A stretch of DNA of 64,000 nucleotides from Endozoicomonas sp965208385 (GTDB lineage Bacteria > Pseudomonadota > Gammaproteobacteria > Pseudomonadales > Endozoicomonadaceae). The stretch is taken from the NCBI GenBank assembly GCA_965208385.1, contig CBDBOO010000004.1, positions 62,001-126,000 of the forward strand, in the 5' to 3' direction. The notes below the pieces were generated by a model. That model did no database searches. It had not been told where the DNA came from and worked only from the letters and a program-made list of their open reading frames with translations. Below are positions 34,790 through 43,968 of this stretch, one piece after another (position 1 is the stretch's first letter; each line of letters begins with the position of its first letter). Both the position numbers and the translations under genes were made by a program.

Positions 34790-34819
34790 CAGGATGACGG
34801 TCTTCGGACTGACATCCTG
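34790..34819 (+). terminator. Stable hairpin with TTCG loop after the alkyl sulfatase
   Basis: CAGGATG/CATCCTG and CGGTC/GACTG arms close on a TTCG tetraloop, 18 bp past the stop. There is no strong T tract, so it may be a weak terminator or an mRNA-stabilising hairpin. Confidence 0.6.
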
Positions 34820-35214
34820 TTGAACGTTGCTCTTTATGGATTCTGGCACTGGCTTGACTACAGACTACAGTACGTCCGAGTGTTCGCCCCATCATACTGA
34901 TCGGCAAATGTTACGAGCTCTGGAAGGTGATGTTGAGTGTGATAAAATCACCGGTTTTTCTCAATGCTTTCCTTTGCAAAAAAATGTGTGAATTATTTCG
35001 AATATCAGGAACTTCAAGGTGTATTCTCAATTATCTTTTGGGATTACATTGATTGCCGATGACAGTTTCAGGCTTCCAAAAATACCCTGAAGATTTATGA
35101 AATAGTACTTTCTCCATACTGCTTTTTTCCTTCCAGCTGCTTAATGAACCAATCTTGTTTTGATTATTTAAAAACCAGGCAATAATCTTTGAATTCAAGA
35201 TAAGCCTTTCTGAA

Positions 35215-35334
35215 TTATCCGACGATCGTTGTCTTGTTGTAAGTTGCACCGGTAAAATGTTTGCGAAAGTCGCCGGGTGTGAGTCCCATAATACGAACAA
35301 ACACTTTGTGACAGACACTGGGGGAGAGCTATTG
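35215..35334 (-). pseudogene. AraC-type regulator relic (C-terminal helix-turn-helix)
   Basis: A 40-codon minus-strand frame ending in TAA at 35215 reads LSPSVCHKVFVRIMGLTPGDFRKHF. This is the second helix-turn-helix end of an AraC/XylS regulator (pattern ...F.R..G.TP..FR). A TAG stands immediately upstream and nothing else of the gene is readable. It lies just beyond the end of the catabolic cluster. Confidence 0.55.
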
Positions 35335-35366
35335 AGCAACTCCCCGTTCTTCCGGAAAACAAGAAG

Positions 35367-37376
35367 TTATAAGGCTTCAGCCTTTTTATTTTTTAATACT
35401 TCTGCGTGATACATTGGCCCACCGCGATGTCGCGGAAATCCATATCCATTACAGAAGACCACATCAATGTCGCTGGCTCTGCGGGCTATGCCTTCCTCTA
35501 ACAGATCAGCACCTTCACTGATCAGTGCATTCAGCAACCTTTCAACAATTTCACTGTCACTGATTGTCCTACGCGAAATTCCCATATATCCCGCAACTGT
35601 TTCGATAAGCTCACAGACACTTTCATCGACAATCCGTTTACCTGAGCCGGATGTATAACGATAAAAGCCAGCACCTGTTTTTTGTCCGAGGCGCCCCATT
35701 TCAACCAGCAGGTCGGCCACCCGAAAACCAGCGGATTCTTCGGAGGACAGTTTTCTTGCTTTGCGTGCTTTATAACCAATATCGAGTCCCGCCAGATCGG
35801 CAACGGCGAGAGGCCCCATAGCCATTCCCCAGTGCTCCATGGCGGAATCTATCTGTTCAGGCATGGCGCCTTCCAATAGTAACGTTTGCGCCTCCAGAGC
35901 GTATGGCAGCAGCATTCGATTACCGATAAATCCGTAACAAACGCCAGAGATAACCGGTATTTTTCCGATTTTTCTGGCCAGAAACATAGCGGTTGCCAGC
36001 GTTTTGTCTGAGGTTTCTGAGCCCTGTACCACTTCAAGCAGTTTCATAATGTTTGCCGGACTGAAAAAATGCAGCCCCAGAACATTCTCAGGACGCGATG
36101 TGACGGCAGCCATTTTATTCACATCCTGATAGGAGGTGTTTGTGGCAAGAATAGTGTCGGGCTGGCAGATGGTATCCAGTTTTTCAAACAGCGCCTGTTT
36201 AACGTCAAGATTTTCAAAAACTGCCTCGATAACAAGATCAGATAATGCCGCATCAGTTAGCTGAATAGAGCCTTTAATTTTCTGCAGACATACGTCCATT
36301 GTTTGTCCGGATATACGATTTCTGTCGACACTGCGTTGATAGTTTTCACGAATTTTTTCCAGACCTTTCTGCAGTGACTTTTCCGAAGTCTCAATCAAAT
36401 TTACCGCTATTCCGGCACTGGCAAAACACATGGCAATGCCAGTCCCCATAGTGCCAGCACCAATAATACTGACCTGGCTGATATCATCCCTGGCTTTGCC
36501 GGCTGCAATGTTTTTAACGCTGGCTGCCTGGCGTTCAGCAAAGAACAGGTGACGCAGGGCTCTGGATTCATCCGACCCGGCCAGTTCCACAAATAATTCC
36601 CGGGCTTTTGTTTGTCCGTCGTCGTATTCACACTGAAGGGAGAGTTCAACACAATCAACAATGTATTGTGAGGCCTTATCCCAGGGCTTCTTTTTTAAAA
36701 GCTGTTGTCTTTTCAGCTCAAAGGCTTTGGTCTGTTGAGGCTCCAGCTTTGGTACGGCAGCGTTTTTCCCCGGAGCGCTTTTTCTTTGAGTGCCGTTATC
36801 GAATAATCGTTGTTTCAGCCAGCTGATGGCATCGATATCCGTCACTTCATTAATCAACCCTTGCTCCCGGGCTTGCTGTGCTGATATCGGTTTGCCACTG
36901 AGCATCAGTTCCATGGCAGAAAGACTGCCCATCAGTTTGGGAGCTCGCTGTGTACCTCCGGCACCGGGAAGCAATCCCAGATTGATTTCGGGAAACGCGA
37001 GCCGGGTTCCGGGGCGTGCTATTCGATAGTGACAGGCGAGTGCAAGTTCAAGGCCGCCCCCGAATACGGAGCCGTGTAGCTCTGCGAGAATAGGAATTGG
37101 CAACGCTTCCAGCCGATCCAGTAATTCAGGCAGTGAAGGTTCCATGGGAGGGCGATCAAATTCCCTTATATCGGCACCCGCCACAAAGGTTTTTCCTGAG
37201 CAACGTATCAGAACTCCGGCAGGTGATGTTTGATCGAGCTGGTTCAGGCAATCCCTGAGACCACAACGCACGGCGTGGGCCATAGCGTTCACCGGCGGGT
37301 TATCAATGGTGATGATGGCGATATTTTCCTGCAGCTCCAGAGTGACAGGCAGGTGATTTTCAGGTTGATCAATCAT
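35367..37376 (-). CDS. Multifunctional enoyl-CoA hydratase / 3-hydroxyacyl-CoA dehydrogenase
   Basis: 669-residue fusion like a shortened FadB/FadJ. The N-terminal crotonase domain (about 10-190) has the oxyanion segments AGADIREF and HGSVFGGGLELALA, and E in FPEINLGLLPGAGGTQR. The NAD-binding domain starts near 295 (IIGAGTMGTGIA), with catalytic His in LGLHFFSPANIMKLLEV. The C-terminal dehydrogenase domain is duplicated (GFYRYTSG, GYGFPRHRGGPM). It hydrates 2-enoyl-CoA and oxidises the 3-hydroxyacyl-CoA. It follows the thiolase gene on the same strand with a 49-bp gap, forming half of a beta-oxidation-type pathway. Confidence 0.92.
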   Translation of the reverse strand: MIDQPENHLPVTLELQENIAIITIDNPPVNAMAHAVRCGLRDCLNQLDQTSPAGVLIRCSGKTFVAGADIREFDRPPMEPSLPELLDRLEALPIPILAELHGSVFGGGLELALACHYRIARPGTRLAFPEINLGLLPGAGGTQRAPKLMGSLSAMELMLSGKPISAQQAREQGLINEVTDIDAISWLKQRLFDNGTQRKSAPGKNAAVPKLEPQQTKAFELKRQQLLKKKPWDKASQYIVDCVELSLQCEYDDGQTKARELFVELAGSDESRALRHLFFAERQAASVKNIAAGKARDDISQVSIIGAGTMGTGIAMCFASAGIAVNLIETSEKSLQKGLEKIRENYQRSVDRNRISGQTMDVCLQKIKGSIQLTDAALSDLVIEAVFENLDVKQALFEKLDTICQPDTILATNTSYQDVNKMAAVTSRPENVLGLHFFSPANIMKLLEVVQGSETSDKTLATAMFLARKIGKIPVISGVCYGFIGNRMLLPYALEAQTLLLEGAMPEQIDSAMEHWGMAMGPLAVADLAGLDIGYKARKARKLSSEESAGFRVADLLVEMGRLGQKTGAGFYRYTSGSGKRIVDESVCELIETVAGYMGISRRTISDSEIVERLLNALISEGADLLEEGIARRASDIDVVFCNGYGFPRHRGGPMYHAEVLKNKKAEAL

Positions 37377-37425
37377 GCAATGAATTCCCGGACAATAGGT
37401 TGTTTTATTTATTAGTGAATAATGG

Positions 37426-38640
37426 TTAAACCCGTTCCATAACCATGGCTATACCCTGACCGAGCCCAATACATAAACTCACGACAGCAAATTGCCCGGA
37501 TGTTCTTTCCAGCTGTCGGATTGCCGATAAAACCAGACGTGCACCGGAAGCGCCAAGGGGATGCCCGATAGCAATCGCACCACCACAGGGATTGACTCTG
37601 GCGTCATCAAAGTCCAGCCCCAATTGCTTCAGACAACCCAGTACCTGAGTAGCAAAAGCTTCATTAATTTCAATGACGTCCATATCATTTAACGTCAGAT
37701 TTGCCCGCTGTAATGCTTTGTTGATGGCCGTTACCGGACCCAGCCCCATCAATCGAGGCTCTACTCCTGCTATGGCACTGCTGATAATTCGAACTCTGGG
37801 CGTAATGTTGAACTGATCACCGACGGCTCGATTTCCGACGATTAATGCAGCAGCGCCGTCGTTTATACCTGATGCATTTCCGGCGGTGACTATCCCGGTA
37901 GCTATGCCCCCCTTGTTCAGAGGGCGCAGTTTTTGCAGCTTTTCCAGAGTGGAACCCGGACGCGGATGTTCATCGTCTTCTATCTGTTGGTCCGGCACTC
38001 CTTTTTTCCCGGGGATCGTCACAGGAAGAATTTCATCCGTGAAAAAACCGGCTTCCAGAGCAATCTGATATCGTTGCTGGCTGCGCAGGGCAAAACGATC
38101 TGAAGCTTCACGGCTGATGCCGAGCTCGACGGCTATGTTTTCTGCGGTCTGGGGCATGGTGTCACTGCCGAACTCGCTGATCACAAGAGGGTTGGTAAAT
38201 CGGGCACCCAGGGTTGAGTCAGCGAGAGTCTGGCTTCGATCAAAGGCGGTGGCTGCTTTGGATAGAATCAGTGGTGCACGACTCATTGATTCCACTCCAC
38301 CGGCCAGTAGCAATGAACCTTCGTTACACCGGATGGTTCTCGATGCATCAGCCACAGCAGCCAGCCCGGAGCCACACAACCGGTTTATGGTAATACCCCC
38401 GGAACTCACTGGTAAGCCAGATAACAACCCACTGAAACGGGCAATATTTCGTGAATCTTCACCCGCCTGATTGGCGTTTCCTACGACAACGTCTTCATAC
38501 AATTCTGAGGGAAACGGGTTTCGGATAATGAGAGTTTTTAGCACCTGAGCCAGTAAATCATCAGGACGAACACCTGCAAGGGCGCCGCTGTGTCTGCCAA
38601 AGGGGGTTCTCAGACCATCATAGATATAGGCGTCATTCAT
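37426..38640 (-). CDS. Acetyl-CoA acyltransferase (thiolase, PcaF/FadA type)
   Basis: 404-residue thiolase that cleaves 3-oxoacyl-CoA with CoA. Acylated Cys in NRLCGSGLAAV, His in GGAIAIGHPLGASGAR and the second Cys in VVSLCIGLGQG (usually CGGGGQG; here C-I-G-L-G) are in place. The first-line sequence DAYIYDGLRTPFGRHSGAL is close to beta-ketoadipyl-CoA thiolases. AGGAAG lies 8-9 nt before the ATG. It heads the leftward operon with the hydratase/dehydrogenase, divergent from the acyl-CoA dehydrogenase gene across a palindromic operator candidate. Degradation of a dicarboxylic or ring-derived acyl-CoA is possible but not provable here. Confidence 0.9.
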   Translation of the reverse strand: MNDAYIYDGLRTPFGRHSGALAGVRPDDLLAQVLKTLIIRNPFPSELYEDVVVGNANQAGEDSRNIARFSGLLSGLPVSSGGITINRLCGSGLAAVADASRTIRCNEGSLLLAGGVESMSRAPLILSKAATAFDRSQTLADSTLGARFTNPLVISEFGSDTMPQTAENIAVELGISREASDRFALRSQQRYQIALEAGFFTDEILPVTIPGKKGVPDQQIEDDEHPRPGSTLEKLQKLRPLNKGGIATGIVTAGNASGINDGAAALIVGNRAVGDQFNITPRVRIISSAIAGVEPRLMGLGPVTAINKALQRANLTLNDMDVIEINEAFATQVLGCLKQLGLDFDDARVNPCGGAIAIGHPLGASGARLVLSAIRQLERTSGQFAVVSLCIGLGQGIAMVMERV

Positions 38641-38712
38641 TTGCCAGACTTCCTGCTGTTTTCATAGCGCAAAATAAGTGTTTTTATCAATGTTGTTAAT
38701 TTTCAATATTAT

Positions 38713-38731
38713 AATTCCGTTCTGCGGAATT
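38713..38731. promoter_or_regulatory. 19-bp palindrome between the divergent catabolic operons
   Basis: AATTCCGTTCTGCGGAATT: 7-bp perfect arms, 5-bp spacer, in the 154-bp AT-rich gap between the thiolase and acyl-CoA dehydrogenase starts. Position and size suit a regulator controlling both operons; the IclR protein encoded at 39985 is the natural candidate (inference). Confidence 0.6.
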
Positions 38732-38794
38732 TAAGTTTATATTATTCTGAAATTCATAAATCTTAAAGCCCGTAAAAGAAATAATGGAATAAAA

Positions 38795-39964
38795 ATGATT
38801 AGAGACGAGGAAACGATTGCTCAGCTGATATCAGTCATCAGACGTTTTGTTGCAAAGCGTCTGAGACCGCTGGAGCACAGCGTGGCAGAAAATAATATTG
38901 TTCCTGAGTCGGTTATCAATGACATGAAAGAACTGGGGTTGTTCGGTTTGACCATCCCTGAAAACTATGGCGGTCTCGGGCTGACCATGGAGGAGGAAGT
39001 ACTGGTCGCCTTCGAACTGGGGCAGACATCCCCGGCATTCCGTTCTCTTATGGGCACCAACAATGGCATAGGCTCGGCAGCCTTGGTATTCGACGGTACG
39101 GAAGAGCAGCGGAAGCAGTATTTACCCCGTTATGCCACCGGAGAATTAATCGGTGCTTTCTGCCTGACCGAACCTGATGTGGGCTCGGATGCTGCTGCGG
39201 TAAAAACCAGGGCGGTGAGGGATGGCGATCATTACATCCTGAACGGTACAAAACGTTTTATTACCAATGGACCCCGTGCCGGTACCTACACCGTTATGGC
39301 CAGAACCAATCCGGATATTGCCGGAGCGAAAGGTGTAACAGCCTTTATTGTGGAAGCAGATACTCCAGGAATAGAGCGAGGTGCTTTGGATAAAAAAATG
39401 GGGCAGGCAGGTTCAGAAACCTGCGATATTATTTTTGAAGATTGTCGTGTACCGGTCAGCAGTATTATTGGTGGAGAAGAAGGAAAAGGCTTTGTTACTG
39501 CCATGAAAGTACTGGATCGCGGTCGTTTAAATATTGCTGCAGTCTGTGTTGGTATTGCAGAAAGGTTGATAGAAGACAGCCTGAATTATGCAATGGAAAG
39601 AAAACAATTTGGTCAGCCTATAGCCGAACATCAACTGATTCAGGCGATGCTTGCAGATTCAAAAACGGAGGCCTATGCTGCCCGTTCCATGGTGCTGGAT
39701 GCTGCACGAAAAAAAGATCTGGGCGAAAATATCAGTCTGGAAGCGTCCTGTTGCAAGCTCTTTGCGTCTGAAATGGTGGGGCGGGTTGCAGACCATGCAG
39801 TACAGATTCATGGGGGCGCAGGTTATATGGCAGATTATGGTATTGAGCGTTTTTATCGTGATGTTCGTTTGTTCAGGCTCTATGAAGGAACATCCCAAAT
39901 ACAACAAATTGTCATCGCAAGAAATATGATCAGGCAGGCAGGGCATAGCCCCGGCAATTTTTAA
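38795..39964 (+). CDS. Acyl-CoA dehydrogenase
   Basis: 389-residue flavoprotein that introduces the 2,3-double bond in an acyl-CoA. FAD- and substrate-binding signatures include GAFCLTEPDVGSDAAA and FITNGPRAG. The C-terminal helical domain has IHGGAGYMADYGIERFYRDVR, and the catalytic base is E in LYEGTSQIQQ. GGAATAAAA precedes the ATG. It is the first gene of the rightward arm of the cluster, 20 bp before the IclR gene, providing step 1 for the hydratase/dehydrogenase and thiolase encoded on the other strand. Confidence 0.93.
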   Translation: MIRDEETIAQLISVIRRFVAKRLRPLEHSVAENNIVPESVINDMKELGLFGLTIPENYGGLGLTMEEEVLVAFELGQTSPAFRSLMGTNNGIGSAALVFDGTEEQRKQYLPRYATGELIGAFCLTEPDVGSDAAAVKTRAVRDGDHYILNGTKRFITNGPRAGTYTVMARTNPDIAGAKGVTAFIVEADTPGIERGALDKKMGQAGSETCDIIFEDCRVPVSSIIGGEEGKGFVTAMKVLDRGRLNIAAVCVGIAERLIEDSLNYAMERKQFGQPIAEHQLIQAMLADSKTEAYAARSMVLDAARKKDLGENISLEASCCKLFASEMVGRVADHAVQIHGGAGYMADYGIERFYRDVRLFRLYEGTSQIQQIVIARNMIRQAGHSPGNF

Positions 39965-39984
39965 AAACTGGTAAACAGCGAATT

Positions 39985-40752
39985 ATGCAGGATAAGGACA
40001 GTAAATTTATTGAAGCTCTGGCCAGAGGGCTGGATGTGCTTCGTGCTTTTAAATCAGGTGATCGGTATCTGGGTAATCTGGAGTTGTCTGAGCGTACGGG
40101 AATCCCCCGCTCTTCTATTTCACGCATAACGCACACGCTGACAAAAACCGGTCATCTCACTTATATCGATCAGCTGGGAAAATATCAGCTTGATGTGGGT
40201 GTTCTGGCACTGGGTTATACCTTTCTGTCAAATTTTGACGTGCTTGCTGTGGCCAAGCCATTAATGCAGCAGTTAGCAAACGACAGTGGATCATCGGTTG
40301 GGCTGGCTACCCGTGATCGTCTTGATTTAATTTATATCGAACATCTGGCGCCAGCGTCAGTGCTCTCGTTTCGAAATGATGTGGGTGAACGGCTTTCCCT
40401 GGCCAGAACGTCTGCAGGCAGAGCTTGTCTTGCCGCTATTCCGGAAGATGAAAGAGAGTACTTTATTGAACATCTCAAGGAATCCATGAAAGAGCAATCG
40501 ACCTCATGGGCCGACGATATACGAAAAGCAGCTGAGGAATTCAGGCAGCATGGTTACTGCCAGTCCATGGGGGAATGGAAGAGTGATACCAATGCCGTAG
40601 CGGTGCCGCTCACTTTGAACGGCAAAGTGTACGCCATTAACGTTGGCGGTCCTGCATATCGCATCAGTCCTGAATTTCTCTGCAATGAAGTGGTGCCGAG
40701 ACTTAAGGCCATAACGGAACAAATTGCCAGCGTTTCACAGCTCCATAAGTAA
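39985..40752 (+). CDS. IclR family transcriptional regulator (PcaR/PobR-like)
   Basis: 255 residues. The N-terminal winged helix-turn-helix (about 8-70; LELSERTGIPRSSISRI) is followed by a GAF-like effector-binding domain (LAVAKPLMQQLANDSG, SAGRACLAAIPEDE, NAVAVPLTLNG). Close in layout to PcaR-type regulators of aromatic or dicarboxylate catabolism. It lies within the catabolic operon it probably controls; the palindrome at 38713-38731 is a plausible site. Confidence 0.9.
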   Translation: MQDKDSKFIEALARGLDVLRAFKSGDRYLGNLELSERTGIPRSSISRITHTLTKTGHLTYIDQLGKYQLDVGVLALGYTFLSNFDVLAVAKPLMQQLANDSGSSVGLATRDRLDLIYIEHLAPASVLSFRNDVGERLSLARTSAGRACLAAIPEDEREYFIEHLKESMKEQSTSWADDIRKAAEEFRQHGYCQSMGEWKSDTNAVAVPLTLNGKVYAINVGGPAYRISPEFLCNEVVPRLKAITEQIASVSQLHK

Positions 40753-40797
40753 CAGCTTCATAAGTGACAGGTTTTCAGGCACAGGAGTGTAAGGATT

Positions 40798-41961
40798 ATG
40801 CATATATTCAATACGGTGAATCGTGTTGTGGTGGGCGAACACTGCTGCGCAGAAATGTCTGAGCTTCTGTCCATGATCAGTGACCGGGAAATAAACAGGG
40901 TATTACTGGTCAGTGATCATCAGATACAGTCGCTTGGTTTATTGGAGCCAGCACTGCGAAATCTGGATAAACATAATATTACCGTTAGCCTGTTCACCGA
41001 CGTTAAGCCTGATCCATCGGAGAAACTGGTTTTACAGTGTGCAGGCTTCGCCCTTAAACAGCAGGTTGATGCCGTTATTGCCATTGGCGGCGGCAGCAGT
41101 ATGGATGTGGCCAAGGTGGTTGCACTACTGGCCGGGCCTGATTGTCAGCAGACGATTCAGGATATGTACGGCGTTGATCAGGTTCAGAGAAAAGGCCTGC
41201 CGTTGATACTGGCACCCACCACCGCAGGTACTGGCTCAGAAGCAACGGCGGTGGCAATCATCACCACAGGAGAAACCACAAAATGCGGCATTGTTTCTCC
41301 ACACCTCTATGCCGATGTCGCTTTACTGGATGCGGCACTCACGGCCAGTTTGCCCTCCTCAATCTGTGCGGCAACGGCTATAGACGCCATGGTTCATGCC
41401 ATTGAAGCGTTTACCGGAAAATATAAAAAGAACCCTCTGTCTGATCAGTTAGCCCTTAGTTCACTGCGGCTGTTAAACGACAATATTGAACTTGCCTGCA
41501 GGCCAGAAGCATCAGCTGAAGTACGACAGAATATGTTGATAGGTGCCATGCAGGCGGGCCAGGCGTTTGCCAATTCACCGGTTGCAGGTATACATGCCCT
41601 GGCCTATCCCCTCGGAGGTCATTTTCATATTCCTCATGGGCTGAGTAATGCCCTGGTCATGCCCCATGTTATGCGATTTAATCTTCCAGCCTGTTCATCG
41701 TTGTATGCAGCACTTGGCCAGCATCTCGGTGTATGTAATAAAAAGAGTTCTGAAAAAGAGCAGGCTGAGCAATTCATCGACTATCTGTCAGAATTAATGT
41801 TGCGTCTGGCAATGCCCGTTTCACTGAAAGCCTGTGATATTCCTGAACAGTCACTGACTACTCTTGCCAGTGATGCCATGTTACAAACCCGGTTACTGGT
41901 TAATAATCCAAGGGAATTGTCATATGACGATGCTCTGATGATTTATCGAAATGCGTATTGA
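40798..41961 (+). CDS. Iron-containing (group III) alcohol dehydrogenase
   Basis: 387-residue metal-dependent alcohol dehydrogenase. NAD-binding GGGSSMDVAK near residue 98, APTTAGTGSEAT, and metal ligands in AIDAMVHAIEAF, GIHALAYPLGGHFHIPHG (two His). It oxidises an alcohol or reduces an aldehyde with NAD. Placed 45 bp after the IclR gene in the same direction and 27 bp before a thioesterase gene, so it likely supplies or disposes of the substrate acid of this pathway. Confidence 0.9.
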   Translation: MHIFNTVNRVVVGEHCCAEMSELLSMISDREINRVLLVSDHQIQSLGLLEPALRNLDKHNITVSLFTDVKPDPSEKLVLQCAGFALKQQVDAVIAIGGGSSMDVAKVVALLAGPDCQQTIQDMYGVDQVQRKGLPLILAPTTAGTGSEATAVAIITTGETTKCGIVSPHLYADVALLDAALTASLPSSICAATAIDAMVHAIEAFTGKYKKNPLSDQLALSSLRLLNDNIELACRPEASAEVRQNMLIGAMQAGQAFANSPVAGIHALAYPLGGHFHIPHGLSNALVMPHVMRFNLPACSSLYAALGQHLGVCNKKSSEKEQAEQFIDYLSELMLRLAMPVSLKACDIPEQSLTTLASDAMLQTRLLVNNPRELSYDDALMIYRNAY

Positions 41962-41988
41962 TGTCAGGATTAATAAGGAATAAATCCA

Positions 41989-42420
41989 ATGTCCCGAAAT
42001 AGACCAGCCAGAACGACATTCAAATACTTTGTTCCTATTACAACCCGTTGGCATGACAATGATTTTTATGGTCATGTGAATAACGTTGTTTATTACAGTT
42101 TTATGGATACTGTCGCTAATCATTTTCTGATTAAAGAAGGCAAACTGGATATTCGCAGCAGTGAAATAATCGCCGTGGTGGCTGCATCTCAATGTGAGTA
42201 TTTTAATTCTGTTGCATACCCGGATGAACTGGAAGGTGGTCTGGGGATTGAAAGACTGGGCAACAGTTCAGTAACTTACCGGCTAGGTATCTTTAAAAAA
42301 GGCCATGATGAGGCTGTTGCCGCAGGCAGCTTTACCCATGTATTTGTTACCAGAAACAATCAGCAATCTACGCCCATACCTGGATTAATCAGAAAGAAAC
42401 TTCAGGCGCTGAGTCAGTAG
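41989..42420 (+). CDS. Acyl-CoA thioesterase, 4HBT hotdog family
   Basis: 143-residue hotdog-fold thioesterase. The active-site segment RWHDNDFYGHVNNVVYY is the classic 4-hydroxybenzoyl-CoA thioesterase/YbgC motif with the catalytic Asp (WHDND). Hydrolyses acyl-CoA to free acid. Last gene of the rightward catabolic operon, followed by a 15-bp tandem repeat. Confidence 0.9.
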   Translation: MSRNRPARTTFKYFVPITTRWHDNDFYGHVNNVVYYSFMDTVANHFLIKEGKLDIRSSEIIAVVAASQCEYFNSVAYPDELEGGLGIERLGNSSVTYRLGIFKKGHDEAVAAGSFTHVFVTRNNQQSTPIPGLIRKKLQALSQ

Positions 42421-42446
42421 CTGGTGATGAATGTCCTTCTATAGCG

Positions 42447-42531
42447 CTTCTTTCCAAAGCGCTTCTTTCCAAAGTACTTCTTTCCAAAGTACTTCTTTCC
42501 AAAGTACTTCTTTCCAAAGTACTTCTTTCTA
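42447..42531. repeat. 15-bp tandem repeat, 5.7 copies
   Basis: Unit CTTCTTTCCAAAGTA (first unit ends GCG) repeated head to tail between two convergent genes. Non-coding; units are nearly identical, so copy number probably varies between strains. Confidence 0.92.
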
Positions 42532-42605
42532 AAAAGCGGCTTTGTGTACAGAGTTATGAAGAATGAAAAAATAACTCGCCAATATTTTGCAAAGCAGCGG
42601 CCTAT

Positions 42606-43019
42606 CTACTTTTTATTCAGTCTTTCCTTGAACCTGGCCCGGTTCTCTTTCTGAATTTTCTTGTATTCTTTCATCTGCTCGTCAGAAAGAACTTTACTGA
42701 CTTTATTGTTGCTATCTTTTTTGATGGCTTTCATTTTTTTGCCCAGAGAACGTTTCTGCGAAAATGACAACTCAGGTTTGCTTTTACCTTTCTCAAAGCC
42801 GTAAGTTTTTAGCAGATCACGTTGTTGTTCAGCACGCTCCTTCACTATGGGTTTGATGGCCTGTTCCTGCTCTTCGGTGAGATTAAGACGTTGTCTGATA
42901 TCGTTCAACTGACGGGAAAACTGTTCAATTTGATCATCAGTGGGCTCTTTTTCTTGAGCAAAAGAAGGCATGGAAAAAAACATCATTCCAGCCAGAATAA
43001 TGGCAAACACTCTAGGCAT
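42606..43019 (-). CDS. Spy/CpxP-like periplasmic protein
   Basis: 137 residues from ATG 43019, chosen for AGGAAG 5 nt upstream and a signal peptide (MPRVFAIILAGMMFFSMPSFA). The mature protein is helical and highly charged, with an LTEEQEQAIKPI segment like the LTxxQ motif and KVLSDEQMKEYKKIQ near the end. The family contains periplasmic chaperones and stress sensors. No CpxAR genes are nearby; the MarR-barrel pair is next door. Confidence 0.72.
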   Translation of the reverse strand: MPRVFAIILAGMMFFSMPSFAQEKEPTDDQIEQFSRQLNDIRQRLNLTEEQEQAIKPIVKERAEQQRDLLKTYGFEKGKSKPELSFSQKRSLGKKMKAIKKDSNNKVSKVLSDEQMKEYKKIQKENRARFKERLNKK

Positions 43020-43231
43020 AATTGCTTCCTGAAACTTATAACAATGAATAATTTGAAGTGTGACGGCAGTGGGCAGAATATCAATTTTATCGGTGTTAAC
43101 AAGACAGGCGTCAGGTAATTTACACACCTGATACCATTTCATAGAAATTGATACATTTTTATCCTTTTCAGGAAACGATCAGCTTGCCACTATTTAATCC
43201 TCGAACAACTTCAAGCGAGGCGATTTATAGT

Positions 43232-43699
43232 TCAGCAAAACTGATCTTTTTTCGAACAATTGGCCAGAACCAGCTTCCGGGAAATGCTCATCAGTTGATC
43301 CTGTTCATTTTTCGTCAGGACAGACAGGAATTTCTCGCCCAGTCCCCTCATGACAGTATTAGCATTTGTCAGCATGGATTCTCCTGCTGGCGTCAGGCTC
43401 AGTAACCGAAGCTTTTTGTTGGTGTCAGAGCGGCTGACAACCACCAGTTCGCGTTTGATAATATTATCCACCAGTCGCTTCACAGCCGAGCGTTCACCCA
43501 TCAGGGAATCACTTAACTGTTGTTGACTTACCGGTTGATAGCACTGAATGGCATTCAGGGCACCGAGCATTTCCAGTGTGATATCAAACTGGCAGTGCAA
43601 CTGTTGCTGACTGCGGCCACGAAACTGTTTATGCAACACTGCCAGTATAAAAAAGTGGCTATTGTCCAGAATTTTAACCGGTGAAACGGTGTCGGTCAT
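43232..43699 (-). CDS. MarR family transcriptional regulator
   Basis: 155 residues with the MarR winged helix at about 50-115: VSQQQLSDSLMGERSAVKRLVDNIIKRELV and the wing VVSRSDTNKKLRLLSLTPAG. Divergent from the outer-membrane protein gene at 43969. An 18-bp palindrome in the gap is a plausible operator. Ligand unknown. Confidence 0.9.
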   Translation of the reverse strand: MTDTVSPVKILDNSHFFILAVLHKQFRGRSQQQLHCQFDITLEMLGALNAIQCYQPVSQQQLSDSLMGERSAVKRLVDNIIKRELVVVSRSDTNKKLRLLSLTPAGESMLTNANTVMRGLGEKFLSVLTKNEQDQLMSISRKLVLANCSKKDQFC

Positions 43700-43878
43700 A
43701 AGGTGCCAGAGAGTCGTTTATGGTCATTCTTTATAATAACAAAACTGTTTCTGTCGGGGTATGAATGTCAGCCTGCACATCAGGGTAAAATCTACTGTGC
43801 AGTACTATATAAATACTAAACTTATTTCGATTCGCGAAATTGCCAAGCCTGTTTCACTCACGTAAGGTACGCGGCCAA

Positions 43879-43896
43879 TTGTTGCATGCACAACAA
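43879..43896. promoter_or_regulatory. 18-bp palindrome upstream of the barrel gene (candidate MarR operator)
   Basis: TTGTTGCATGCACAACAA, with perfect 6-bp arms TTGTTG/CAACAA around CATGCA, 72 bp before the start at 43969. Size and symmetry match MarR operators. Confidence 0.5.
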
Positions 43897-43968
43897 ACGT
43901 ATCGTTTCGTGCTGCAAGCTGTCTATTTTATGATCTGATGCCCTGGCATTCAGTATCGGGTGCCTTTG

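Noticed and set aside
35031..35339. 102-codon minus-strand frame
   Set aside because: Another frame of the same DNA reads as an AraC helix-turn-helix end; this frame shows no motif and is treated as a shadow of the relic.
42447..42531. CRISPR array
   Set aside because: Units are directly adjacent 15-mers without spacers; no cas genes in the window. The minisatellites at 16543 and 17611 are likewise coding repeats.
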